Below, one piece after another: positions 1-11,550 of a stretch of 64,000 bases of DNA (position 1 is the first letter of the stretch; each line of letters starts with the position of its first letter). Position numbers and translations under genes: made by a program. The DNA is from Adiantum capillus-veneris (taxonomy: Eukaryota > Streptophyta > Polypodiopsida > Polypodiales > Pteridaceae), in assembly GCA_014529385.2 (NCBI GenBank), contig CM043971.1, positions 54,828,709 to 54,892,708 on the forward strand. Reading direction: 5' to 3'. The notes under the pieces were generated by a model. It was given only the letters and a program-made list of their open reading frames with translations, was not told the origin of the DNA and did no database searches.

Positions 1-5
1 CTTTC

Positions 6-6
<1 letters not shown>

Positions 7-43
<37 letters not shown>
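7..43. repeat. (GA)n microsatellite
   Basis: Uninterrupted GA dinucleotides at the left edge of the window. Nothing coding. Confidence 0.97.
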
Positions 44-47
<4 letters not shown>

Positions 48-303
48 CATACACAAATGCCTCCCCTGCTGGCTCCTCATCCAGTAATCACAAAAAAAGG
101 GCAACGCCTTGATGCCCTAAGCGTGGCGCCCTGCTCTCCCTGTCACATGTCGCATGCAGGATATATTGTTGCGTACAGTAGATGCACTGTGCCACTTGCG
201 TCTGCTTCAAGCCCTGAGCAGGAAACAAGATAGACAAACACACACACACAGATGTCCTCGCCCTGCACTTCTCCCGTTCCAATAAAAATAAAAATAAAAA
301 ATA
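44..303 (+). mobile_element. possible short non-LTR insertion with (ATAAAA)n tail
   Basis: The copia RNase H reading frame on the minus strand stops matching its family abruptly at about 303. The DNA to the left ends in a run of ATAAAA units (about 281-303), as the tail of a SINE or RTE-like LINE inserted on the plus strand would. The 5' part may lie outside the window. I could not find a target duplication, so the identification rests on the tail and the break in the copia frame only. Confidence 0.3.
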
Positions 304-930
304 CATTTGGTCATGAGATTAAATTTCTCAGAAGATAATGCGCTCTGACTATCAGTATAGATAGTGTTTGCAGTGTCCTGTCCAACACCCAAATCAGCCA
401 TAAGGCGTCTGAGCCATACACACTCAACTGTAGCTGTGAAGACTGCCCTGTACTCAACCTCACAACTTGAAGTGGCCACAGTAGGTTGCTTCTTGCTCAA
501 CCATGATATACATGAACTGCTAAGCATGAAACAAAAACCACTTGTGGACACTCGCGTATCAAAACAACCAGCCCAATCTGAGTCCGAAAAAGCATGTAAG
601 TCTTGCGGTAATGATCCCCCCTTGGGATAAAACAAGCCAAGATGTAAAGTGCCACTAAGGTAGCGGAAAATCCTCTTGACAGCCTGCCATATGCATAAAT
701 CTGCTGATCTGTGAGACTGCAAGCTGAATATCCGGCCTCGTGTTGCATACATAAATGAGGCAGCCAACAGCAGTATCGCCAACATCATGTAGACTCAACT
801 TCAAACCTGTTTCCATGGGAGTGGCAATAGGTTTGTAATCCTCAAGTCCAAACTTACATAGCAATGTCTCTATGTAACTTTTCTGACACAAGGCAGTACC
901 ACCATCACACTGCTTAAACTGTATACGAGC
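304..930 (-). pseudogene. Ty1/copia polyprotein fragment (RT C-terminus and RNase H)
   Basis: Two overlapping minus-strand frames together match the end of a copia polyprotein. The upstream piece (about 925-780) carries the RT palm-to-connection segment with QKSYIETLLCKFGLEDYKP and the ATPMETGLKLS stretch typical of copia. The downstream piece (about 790-304) carries RNase H: RIFRYLSGTLHLGL, the SDSDWAG catalytic-acid motif, STSGFCFML, SWLSKKQ and EVEYRAV. A frameshift near 700-780 separates them, and the TDSQSAL motif is followed by loss of homology at 303. Gag, protease, integrase and the catalytic RT core are missing. Known role of the family: cDNA synthesis in cytoplasmic particles. This copy cannot be functional. 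Confidence 0.88.
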
Positions 931-1559
931 AGACAACTTTGATAAAACCCCTATATACGACTCATATAAGGGAATATGACCCCTCTTTCTATGCTTATAC
1001 GACAATCAATAAAGAAAACTACCATACCCCTATCTTACGTATAAAATCTAGGTCTTACATGATCTAACTAACTAAAGCTAGCCAAAGAGTGTGTAGCATA
1101 GTGACTGGCAACGTACTAAGGAACCACTCCTACTGATAACTACATGTACCTCAATGTGTTGTAGTTTTACTTTCAAACTATGTGCCTGATCAGTCTGCAC
1201 TCTAACTACTTGTCCCCAAATTCTGACCCATCCAAAGATGGTGTAAATCAACACTTGACCTGCTCTACATCAGCCCTTATCTATGACCGGCTTGATGCAA
1301 AATTTGATGTGTGACCTAATAAAAACTTCCCCAAAATTCATTCGACTTGTAGTGCACAACGAGGTGACCAATTGTTACAAGTAATCAACCCGGGTTAGGT
1401 CCCCCCCCCCCCCCCCCCAAAAAAAATATGACACCCCCCTCCCTTATTTCCAAGCTTGGGAGATAAATTATTGGGGCCTTCCCCCTAACTTATACACTTA
1501 TGTAACTTGTAAAGAAAACCCCCTCCCCTGCACTTACGTGGTGCAATAAGTTTTCCATA
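931..1559. other. unannotated stretch with a C-run
   Basis: No convincing reading frame on either strand. A C-run occupies 1401-1418, followed by an A-run. The DNA between the copia remnant and the Ty3 fragment shows no LTR or PBS that I recognise. Confidence 0.5.
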
Positions 1560-3615
1560 GTGAATCCCCCAGGCGTTAGGTACACATGGTCTGTTGAAGA
1601 GAACAATGCTTTCGAAAAACTTAAAGAAAAGCTTATCTCTCAACCTATGCTTACACTACTGGATCTCTCAAGGCCATTTGAGGTCCAATGTGATGCTTGT
1701 GGTGATTGCCTTGGAGTTGTTTTGATTCAAGAAGGGCACACCATAGGCTATGAAAGTCGAAGGCTCGACCCAGTTGAGAAAGCTCTAGGCATATATGAAA
1801 AGGAACTCCTTGCAGTTCTACATGCCTTAGACTCATGGAAGCACTATTTATTGGGGACCCCTTTCATTCGGCTAACGGATCACCAAAGTCTTAAGTACTT
1901 CATGACGAAGACCAAGCTCTCCGACAAATAAATGAGCTGGAAAAATTTTCTTTTGCAATTTCATTTTCATATTGCTCACATTTCTGGCAAGCATAATCAA
2001 GTAGCCGATGCACTCTCAAGACGGCCGAGAGTGAATGCGGTTTCCATAGCAACTCATAATGATCTATCTTCTATGATAGATGAGTATGCTATTGATCCCA
2101 ATTTTAAAGATGTGATTTCATCCCTTGCACTAGGGAAGAAAGAGGAACCATTTACTTTACAAGATGGTTATCTTCTCTATGGCAATAGACTATGTGTTAC
2201 TAACTCACTACGTGAGAAAGTAATGTATGAATCTCATGCTCCTCCTTATGCAGGGCATAGAGGGATTCAGTCTACCCTAAAGGGGATTGAAACATATTTC
2301 TATTGGCCTACCATGAAAGCAAACATACAAGAGTATATTTCTAAACGTGTGGTATACCAAAAGACGAAGTTTGATAGAGGGAAGCAACTTGGATTGCTTC
2401 AACCTTTGCCAATCCCTAATTCACCATGGGAGAGCATATCCATGTATTTTATCTTTGGATTGCCTAAGTCTATCCATGGGAATACGGGAATATGGACGAT
2501 AGTAGACAGGTTTAGTAAACAAGATCATTTTATAGCTGTCAAAAAGACTATCAAAGCCCATCAAATGGCAACCCTCTTCATTTCACAAATCTTCAAATAC
2601 CATGGCTTGCCAATGTCCATAGTGTCGGATAGAGATCCCAGAATGACCAGTAACTTCTAAAAGGGTCTCTTTGAGAATTTAGGAACAAGGCTAAACTTCT
2701 CTTCGGCCTATCACCCGCAAACGGATGGCCAAAGTGAAATAGCTAACAATTCTCGATCTACTAAAAGTGAAATAGCTAACAAACGGATGGCCAAAGTGAA
2801 ATAGCTAACAAACGGATGGCCAAAGTGAAATAGCTAACCTAACAATTCTCGATCTACTAAAAGCCTATGTAACGAAAGTAGATCAAAGATCCCAATGGGA
2901 GAAGTACTTACCCTTAGTGGAGTATGCCTATAATAACACTTTACATACTTCCACGGGAAAAGCACCTTTTGAGGTAATTGAGGGAAGATCAAAAAGTCCC
3001 TTGCTACTTAAGGTACACAGGAAGATCTTTGCTGCAGATGAGTATAGCCGAGACCTACAAGAATCTTTCCAAAAGATTAAGGATGTTATCTCTGTCTCAC
3101 AGCAAAGGCAAAAGGCTGCTGCTGACAAGCATAGAAGATCCCAAGCCTTTAAAGAAAATGATTGGGTCTTACTCAAATTTCCCAAGACTCGATTAAGGCA
3201 CATGACGGGCAAGAATCCTACGGGACACCAAAAGTACTATGCTAAGTTAGCAAAACGGTACTATGGTCCTTTCCAAATTCTTAGGCCAATCAATGAGATG
3301 GCCTCTCAACTCAAGTTGCCCAACCATTGGCTCATACACAATGCTTTCCATGTGAGCCTACTAAAGCCTTACAAAGGAGAGCCACCTCAAGAACCAACTA
3401 TTGAAGACCCACCGGAGATCGAGGACCAAGAAGAGGTGATGCAGCCCGAGTCCATTCTCCGACATGAAGACAAGGAGCTAAGAGGCGGTAAGACTATCCG
3501 ACGATATCTTATTAAGTTTAAGAATTATCCTTTTGAAGATGCTAGATGGATGCAAGGCATACAATTAAAGGATAACCTAAACCTTGTCAATGCTTACAAT
3601 GCTTCCCAAGAGTAA
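1560..3615 (+). pseudogene. Ty3/gypsy pol fragment: RT connection, RNase H, integrase, chromodomain-like tail
   Basis: This is a 5'-truncated copy of the same family as the complete element at 27.3-36.1 kb; homology begins at about 1575, inside the RT connection. Order: RNase H (FEVQCDACGDCLG, KELLAVLHALDSWKHYL, TDHQSLKYF); integrase zinc region (HAPPYAGHRG); integrase core ([25 protein letters not shown]); the VSLLKPYKGEPP segment; and a chromodomain-like end (RYLIKFKNYPFEDARWM). Stops at 1929 and 2658 break the frame. In the integrase the CVVC zinc cysteines read RVVY and the first catalytic Asp (MDF in the complete copy) reads MYF, so it was inactive even apart from the stops. A local tandem expansion scrambles the segment after the catalytic Glu. 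The frame from 2917 to 3615 is open and reaches the natural end. Confidence 0.95.
2721..2861 (+). repeat. local tandem expansion inside the Ty3 integrase
   Basis: A 27-base block beginning acggatggccaaagtg occurs at 2721-2747, 2783-2809 and 2812-2838; the last two are 29 bases apart. The following acaattctcgatctac segment also occurs twice (about 2746 and 2840). The complete relative has this coding block once, so the expansion arose in this copy, probably by slippage or repair. Confidence 0.9.
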
Positions 3616-4342
3616 GCAAATGTACAAATGTTAAAAATGAACAAAATGTTTGTCTTATAAGACTCTCTTTTTCTTTATTGTGCACAAAAATGAAGTAGTA
3701 TGCATGCTTAGATCAAGTTTGCGGAGACGACGTCTCCCGAACACCAAGTAGAGCTTGTCACTCTACTATGGAAGATGATAGGACTAATGTGCAGACATGC
3801 TTGCGGCAGCCTCAGGCTCTCAAGCACCAAATGGACTAGTCATCCTTTGTGGAATGATGTCGTAGGGTAACATAGGGATCCTCTACCTGCTAAGAAAAGG
3901 ACTAATGAGTATGCTTAATCTTCTCTACCCCATAGTCGAGGACGACTATGATTTCAAGAGAGAGGTAATGTCATAATAATCAATATCTAATTCTCCTAAA
4001 TGATTTTCTCACGTTAAACTGATCATTTAATATGGGGAAGTGCCAGGGGAGAAAAAGCTAGAATATTGGTTAAGCTAGCAGACCGGCCACAGTAGGGATC
4101 CAAAGGAAGGAAAATAGGGATCCAAAGGGGGGGCCATCTGTAAAAGAGCCATGTGCAACAATGGGCTTAAAAGACCCTAAGGTTCATCCCATTAAGACTT
4201 CCAAAATGCTAAGGTTCCAAAATTCAAAGGTTGTGTCCAAAGGCCAAACACTAGAGAAATTGGATGCTTAGTGTGTGCCACAAAAGTCTTCATTCATCCC
4301 TACATAGGAGGGGGACGAGCCTTGCAAGTAGGGGATGAGAGA

Positions 4343-4418
<76 letters not shown>

Positions 4419-4600
4419 ATCTCCTTTTACACAAAGGGAATGAGGGACACATGTCAGCTCCCTAGCCCAGATGCCCACAAGGTGTACCCAATTCCTATTG
4501 GATGGCCTTGGAGGTGGACCAATGAGAATTAGGGTAGAGTAAATATAGTTTAATTAATTTAAAAACACTTAATAAAAGAACCAATAAGGATTAAGCTCTC
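3616..4600 (+). mobile_element. Ty3 3' non-coding region, polypurine tract and truncated 3' LTR
   Basis: Downstream of the chromodomain-like end is a 3' non-coding stretch. It closes with a polypurine tract (aagagagaggtaa, 3956-3968), and an LTR starts at 3969 with TGTCATAA, the same start as the LTRs at 61937 and, reversed, 36096 and 28933. The LTR is more diverged than the other copies and homology fades by about 4600, where a different repeat begins, so the 3' two thirds are missing. A (TC)n(AC)n tract interrupts it. Confidence 0.8.
4347..4418. repeat. (TC)n(AC)n compound microsatellite
   Basis: CT dinucleotides run directly into CA dinucleotides inside the truncated LTR. Confidence 0.97.
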
Positions 4601-4619
4601 TAGAAGACTATTGGACAGT

Positions 4620-6110
4620 CTCCCAAGGGGACCAATGAGCATTCAGCAACCCAATGGCTTGCCTGGTTAGTAAGAAGTTTAGACTATGGAGTCTACCGAA
4701 ACCTGCATTAGTATGAAGTAAACACAAAAATATCCATAATCCATGCTTAATAAACATCCCATCCAAAGTCAAGCTAATATACAGTTTAAAATTCAGCAAT
4801 AAGCCTGCACAAACATAACCAATAAGTAAATCTCTCTTTATCCCAATTCCTCATCAGCCCATACCCGGTTATGCTGTTTTAAGTCGGCAAAGGCTAGTAT
4901 AATGTCACAACATTAGTACTAAATGAGTATAGAGTAAACCAATGTCATCAGTTGTACTGGACTTGCTTCCAAAGTAAACCAATAAATGAAAGCTACCAAA
5001 GCAACCAGTCAGCATAGCAAGTATACCATGACAGCCTGGATTGTTAATCAACATATATACTGCCCCATTCTAGATTCATACCTTTGAATATAACTTAGTT
5101 AATCTACCCAAGTATGGGCCTCTATCCGCGGTCGAGTCATTCTACAGCCTCACTTCATGTCAATGAAAAGATAAGGTCAAGGGTTACACAGTTATGAGGG
5201 CTTATCCCTGCCCGCCTAAGGTGAATAACTATTCTCCGACCCCAACTATCAAGCCAATTTTCTCAAGTTTTTCAAATACAATGAACATCCCTTGAGTTTG
5301 ATATCCAAAGTCTAGCTGATATAAATCCTAACCTTTAGCAATGAGCCTGCACATACATATATACCATCAAATACATGTCTCCTTATCCATAACCCTAGTT
5401 CAGTAACATAACAAGCTATGGTCCAGAAAGCCAAGTTTAGTACCCTTTTAGACCTAGTCCAATGAGCCAAATGAAGCTGCCCGGTTAGTAAGAATTTTAG
5501 ACTATGGAGTCTACTGAAACCTTCATTATTATGATGTAAACATGAAAATATTCATAATCCATGCTTAATGAACATCCCATCCAAATTCGAGCTAGTATAC
5601 TGAAATTCAGCAATGAGCCTGCACAAACATACCTAGTAAGCAAATCTCTCCTTATCCCAATTTCTCACCCCGCACATACCTGGTTATACTGTTTCAAGTC
5701 AGCAAAGGTTAGTATAATCTCACATCGTTAGTACTAAATGAGTATAGAGTAACTCAATGTCATTAGTTAGATTGGACTAGCTTCTAAAGTAAACCAGTAA
5801 ATGAAAGCTACCAAAGCAACTGGTCAGCATAGCAAGTACACCATAACAGCCTGGACTATTAATCAACATATATACTGTCACTCTCGAAATTGCATACCTT
5901 CAGATATACCTCAGTTAATCTACCCAAGGATGGGCCTCTATCCGTGGTCGAGACATTCTACAGCCTCAATTCACGCCAATGTAAAAGTAAGGTCAGGGGT
6001 TACACTTTAATGAGGGCTAACCACTGCCAACTTACGATGAATAACCAGTCTCCGACATCAATTACCAAGCCAGTTTTCTCATGTTTTCCAAATACAGTAC
6101 GCTAACTAGT
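4620..6110. repeat. about 820-bp tandem repeat, two copies plus a partial third
   Basis: The block starting ggttagtaagaa at about 4664 recurs at about 5483, and homology continues in parallel to 5290 and 6107 (shared landmarks: gactatggagtctac, catccca, cagcctgga, gggcctctatccg, tctccgac). A shorter related segment lies at about 5285-5400. I see no coding frame. This could be the terminal repeat of another element, because the DNA that follows ends in a TATTTATTC stretch like the TATA region of the 2.5-kb repeats. That link is weak. Confidence 0.85.
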
Positions 6111-6928
<818 letters not shown>

Positions 6929-9100
6929 CTGTTTAAATCTTAACTAATAAGACATAATTGAATTTTTACATTCAAAACACAGCTGGCCAAGGAATAAAGA
7001 ACTGATATGTACAAAAATAACTCAGTATCGGAATTATTTAGGTACAATGATTGTAGGAAAGAGATCCTCTTTCAGTAAGATTGGTAGTAAAAGAACTTCA
7101 CCGTTCCTCAGTGGGTATTTCATTACAGTAAGGTTGCTTGCCAAAGAAAAGAAAACCCTCCAAGATAAGATAGAGTCCTTACCTGCATCCATCCAAACAA
7201 GACAACAATTCAGTTAGCCTTGGATGTGTATTACAGGTATCAATGGACCATATCAGTTGTTATCCATGTCCATCTTATAGGTTTTAGTTACTTTACACAA
7301 GTTAGGTTATTCATTAGAACTGGTATTTTTATCAATCTTTTCTTATTACTTCACAAATGAGTGTTATAGTCTACTTTCTTACATGGTGAAGTCCATTAAG
7401 AGTCAAACTATTTCGAGAGCCGTAGCTCAGTAACCATATACTTACCTTTAGAATTAGTAAACCCATGGTATCAAAGGTACCCCTTTAGCTAAGGGGATGT
7501 GAAATCCGACTTACTCTTTTGTCAACCAAAGGTATCAAATGAGGGTGATAACTACCTCGCTTTCTTTTAATAACCAATAAGATACCAGTATAACTAGTTA
7601 GTAGAGTAGCAAGACTGCTAGGTACACTCCTTTTCGAGCTCCTGTTGAAGCCAAAAACTGCCATATACTTACCTTCTCAAACAGTTTGAACAGAGGACCA
7701 TTTCATAAACCATAAGTAAACCCAAAACGTTGGGTTATAACCAGCTTTATTTTCAAACATAGATGATGATCCTTTCTTCAGCATGTGAGCACGCACAGTG
7801 ATATAGAGTACCTAGTGCCTCAATTGCTACACAGGGTAAGGGTACCCCCATTTTTTGAAAAAAACAGTTATGCCAAGACTAGGAAATGTGAGAATCGTAC
7901 AATAATGCAAAATTAAACAGCGCCTTAGTTATTATAAAGGTCAAGAATAACCGCAATTTTTTTGAAAAAGACCAGTTATGCCGAGATTAGATAAAGCATG
8001 CAGACGGTAATTCCCTGTAGCGGTTTTAAAAGAAACCCATTTATAAGATCATATCGCAGTATACTGCACACAGCTCCTTTTCAAAAAAATGGCAAAAAAA
8101 CCCTATCTACCAATGTATGCCAAATCATTCCAGCCAGTCATTATCTTTTTTTGGCCTAAGAGGTGCCAACCACACACAGTTATGAAGAGCTGACAGACCT
8201 CGACAATTTACCAAAAGACGCGGCAAAACCAGTCCAAGGTCATGAGCACCTCCAATTTGCATTACCATGATGTTATCTCATACCATGTCAGCCCATAGCA
8301 GATAGGGGTGTAACATGCCCTAGTTACCATACTAAGCAAATACCATTACCTCATGTCTTTATCTCCATTGGTACAGTCATAAGAAAGGCCAAAATAACAT
8401 TTGTTTTTTTGTGCACAAGCAGTCCCAAGGCCCACAATAACGTCCCATTCTATGCATATGAAGTCTTAAGGCAATGCTAAAACATGCCCCGGCCCAGTAG
8501 TTTCATTCAAAAAAAACCAGTTAATCAGTGTTTATACCAACAGGCTCCCAATTGAAGCCAACCATGCCATAATCCATAACCAGGTACCTTACCACAAAAT
8601 CCATAACCAAAAACTCATGCCCAAGTACCTTTCCTTAAAAATCCTCGGTAAGGTCCTAAAGCGGCAGAAAATAACCCAATATGGCCATTTGTACAGTTAA
8701 CATCACTCCCTTAGGTGTTTTATCCCCATTGGTATAGAAAAATGCCTTGCTCCAATATCTAAGAGCCACAGCAAATGTCTGTCAAAAAAAAAAAAACCAG
8801 TCAAGCAAAGTTCTGCCGAAAAGACCAGTCAAGTAGAACCTTTAATTAAAAAATCGTTTGGCTGTTATACAGTTTAACGCTACTATGAGAGCTAATGCAA
8901 ACAGTACCAACCAAATGTTATGCTACTAGAAGTAACAAATCATCAAAGTACAAAGATTCTTTCAACACAGGTGTGAGGTAAAAAAGCCTAGAAGAAAACC
9001 TGAGTAGTTTGAGTAGTGAGCTCCATAGCTCGAACCACCTTTAGTCAAAACAACAAAAAATACACACAGGCTAAGTGAGGGGCAAGGTGCACCCTCACCT

Positions 9101-9109
9101 TATTTATAG
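9101..9109 (-). promoter_or_regulatory. TATA box-like site in repeat copy 1
   Basis: The plus strand reads tatttatag, so the minus strand reads CTATAAATA, a good plant TATA box. It is duplicated in copy 2. Being in the downstream repeat, it would fire out of the element to the left. Confidence 0.5.
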
Positions 9110-9375
9110 AGGTTTGGACAGCTTGTTCCCGAGCGTGACCGATGAGAGAGGCGAGCCGCCCTGTAGAGTCATTAAGCGATGCACAGAAAGCCTTGCAAGG
9201 GGAGATCCAAAGTCAGGATGCGCAGGCCGCCTAGAAAATGTAATGAAAGCCCAGTGTTTCACTCATGCTCCTTATTCCAGGAGAGTCATTTATGCAAGGG
9301 CATAGTCCCATAGCCCATTAGGGGTATTTTGTGAGTTAGTATCCCATTGTTGTTTAATGAGTGCTAAGAAAGGAA

Positions 9376-9404
9376 GGGGGGGGGGGGGGGGGGGGGGGGG
9401 GGGG
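9376..9404. repeat. G-run
   Basis: Twenty-nine consecutive G, followed by two shorter G blocks (ggggtggggtgggg). It could form G-quadruplexes. A run of similar length sits at the same place in copy 2. Confidence 0.97.
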
Positions 9405-9463
9405 TGGGGTGGGGCGGATATATAGAAGAAGGGAAGGAACCAAAGTATTTACAGTATCCAAGT

Positions 9464-9571
<108 letters not shown>

Positions 9572-9605
9572 CCGCCCTAACCCATGCACCACACACAATG
9601 GGTCG

Positions 9606-9636
9606 GTAGTAGGCCCATTGTGTATGGGCCTACTAC
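9606..9636. other. perfect 12-bp stem, 7-base loop hairpin
   Basis: gtagtaggccca (9606-9617) pairs perfectly with tgggcctactac (9625-9636). It lies just beyond the last codon of the reverse transcriptase frame on the minus strand, so it would be in the 3' untranslated part of the element's RNA. Possible roles are 3'-end recognition by the RT or RNA stability; neither is shown. Confidence 0.85.
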
Positions 9637-9640
9637 CTTA

Positions 9641-11547
9641 TGAGAGAGATGAGACTCTCTTTTTGGAATAATAGTCCAGGCCAATTATGCCGAATGAGAG
9701 CTTGAATGATGGTGTTACGGATCTGACTGAGATTAAATCCGTTATGGAAGTATTTTTTAACTAGTACAGAAATTTCTTCCCAGGCCAAGGAGGAGGTAGA
9801 TGAAGAGTAACAGATTAAGTAAAGGAGGCCAATACAGGAGCAGATAGAGGCTTTGTATGGCCTATTGCTATTTCTTTTGATGAATTCTATGTGAGGCAGC
9901 TTAAGAAGATCCTTTCTCTAGATAAATCTAAGGTCATATCCACCTGTAGATGGGGAGTGAAGGGATATTGAAAGGTTAAGAAATTGGGCTGATTTGGAAA
10001 AGTCCCCAAGAGTCGAATTTTTTGGGAGGGAAGTAGGCTCAATTCTTAGGCAGTGGGGGTATATCAGATCAATCTCAGTAGAGAATAATCTGTTGTTAAT
10101 ACTAAGCAGGTCATCCATATATCTAAAAGTATGATTGAATAGTGGAGGAATTTTATGGTTAGCTTTTGTGTTCTTAAGACACCATCTGTATTCAAAAAAA
10201 GCCAAGTAATGTTACACATAAGTGGTGAGGAAGAGAAGCCCATAGGGATGCCAAGGCATTGATTAAAGCAGCAGCCACCTGCAATAATAGTGCAGTTATT
10301 CAACAGCCAAAAAATAAAGGAGCCAACTTTTGTTTCATTGAAGTGTAGAGGGTGTCCGGAGTGAGATGCTTGAATCCATCGAGGTTTCTTGGCTAGGGAG
10401 ATAAAATGATACTTTCTTTTTTTAGCATTGGTAAAGGCTAAATTAATAACCTTGGCTAAAATAGTCTTAAGGCCAAGATCCCCACTAAGTGGGATGTTTT
10501 CATAGCATTGTGTAATATCAGCTGTAAAGATGTGGAAGATATGTTGAGGAAGGTTGAGTGTGATTTTTGTAGCATTTTTTGTTAGCCAGATGAGTTCAAA
10601 TTCTATGAGAATAATATCATGGCAAAGAGTAATATCTTTGGTGATATCTGTGAAGATACAGTTAGAGGCATCAGATATCCATCTGAATTTATGTTTGTGG
10701 AATTTATATGTAGGAAATAGTACTGGTAACCTGGTGTTACTAATAGAGTAACCAAGTTGTCCTAAATGTTTAGAGATCTTGTTAGAGATATCTTGCGGCG
10801 TTTTGTTAGTATGACAAAATTCTTTCCCTGATACTTGATCCCGAGCTGCTTTCCAAGCAAGGTATTTGCACATAATAGTAGGATAGTTGGAGCTTTTGTC
10901 AAGCCCGACCACAAGCCATTTATCTGAGATTAGTTGAAAATCAAAAGTTAGTTGAGGTGTAAGCCAAGAACTATCAGAAGAAATCCACTCCTAGGAAGTA
11001 GAGAAATTTTATGAAGGAAGCATTCCTTCACTAATTCCTTTAAGTACGGTAGGACTGTCATCTCCAGTTGGAGAGAACTGACAAGGTCAGTGAGGCAGCT
11101 AAGTAAATCTGATAGGGTAAGGTAAGGGTTTTTTGGATAGTTGGGTATGTGATTGAGTCCTTTGGCCAGTAACTTACGTATTGTGACATTATCGATAATG
11201 CTGAGGTCCTGAGTACAGACATGGTTACCAAATCCTTCAAAATCCCTGCAGAATGAGGCAAATTGAATGCATGTATAGTAAGGGATTGTTTCTTGTCTAA
11301 GAAAGTCATTATTTAAAACTAATCCTTTTATAGGATGATGGTATTTCCATCCTATGAGAATATTGTCAAGCAGTTTATGATTCCCAAAAAATAAGTCAAA
11401 GCACTCAGAAAAAAGACTTTTTGGTAAGATCCAATCAAGAAGTATATTGTGAAACAGACAGTGTATGTAGATAGCACCACAATTAAAATCTTCTTTGCTG
11501 AGAACTTTTCTTCCACATGGGTTTGTAGAGACCTGCAATATATTCAT
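9641..11547 (-). pseudogene. ORF2: Penelope/telomerase-type reverse transcriptase
   Basis: About 635 codons on the minus strand, starting at an ATG (11547) three bases after the stop of ORF1 and in the same frame. An N-terminal region (KLLAKGLNHIPNYPKNPYLT) is followed by RT motifs in order: LVVGLDKSSNYPTIMCKYL (motif 1 region), LPVLFPTYKFHKHKFRWISD (the K-x-HK signature of PLEs), FTADITQCYENIPL (motif A Asp), GIPMGFSSSPLMCNIT (motif B), FRYMDDLL (motif C) and FLNLSISLHS (motif E region). A thumb-like tail, IEFIKRNSNRPY to IRHNWPG, follows. Breaks: a frameshift near 10990, one extra T in the T-run at about 10193-10200, and an in-frame TAG at 9918. The catalytic Asp pairs survive. Only about 90 codons follow motif E, with no GIY-YIG, so this looks like an endonuclease-lacking type. 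LTR and LINE RTs lack the K-x-HK block, which argues against them. Confidence 0.8.
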
Positions 11548-11550
11548 GGG

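Noticed and set aside
4271-4532. Frames rich in SLSLSL, ERERER, VCVCVC or HTHTHT at many places (for example 4.3, 6.8, 9.4, 16.9, 39.5, 44.4, 46.8, 48.3 and 60.8 kb)
   Set aside because: They are translations of dinucleotide repeats, open in every frame because the repeat has no stops.
9121-9200. Hammerhead ribozyme in the 2.5-kb repeat (gaccgatgag; also ctgatgag near 18950 in copy 3)
   Set aside because: A CTGATGA-like word occurs, but no GAAA partner and no stems at the right spacing that I could find on either strand.
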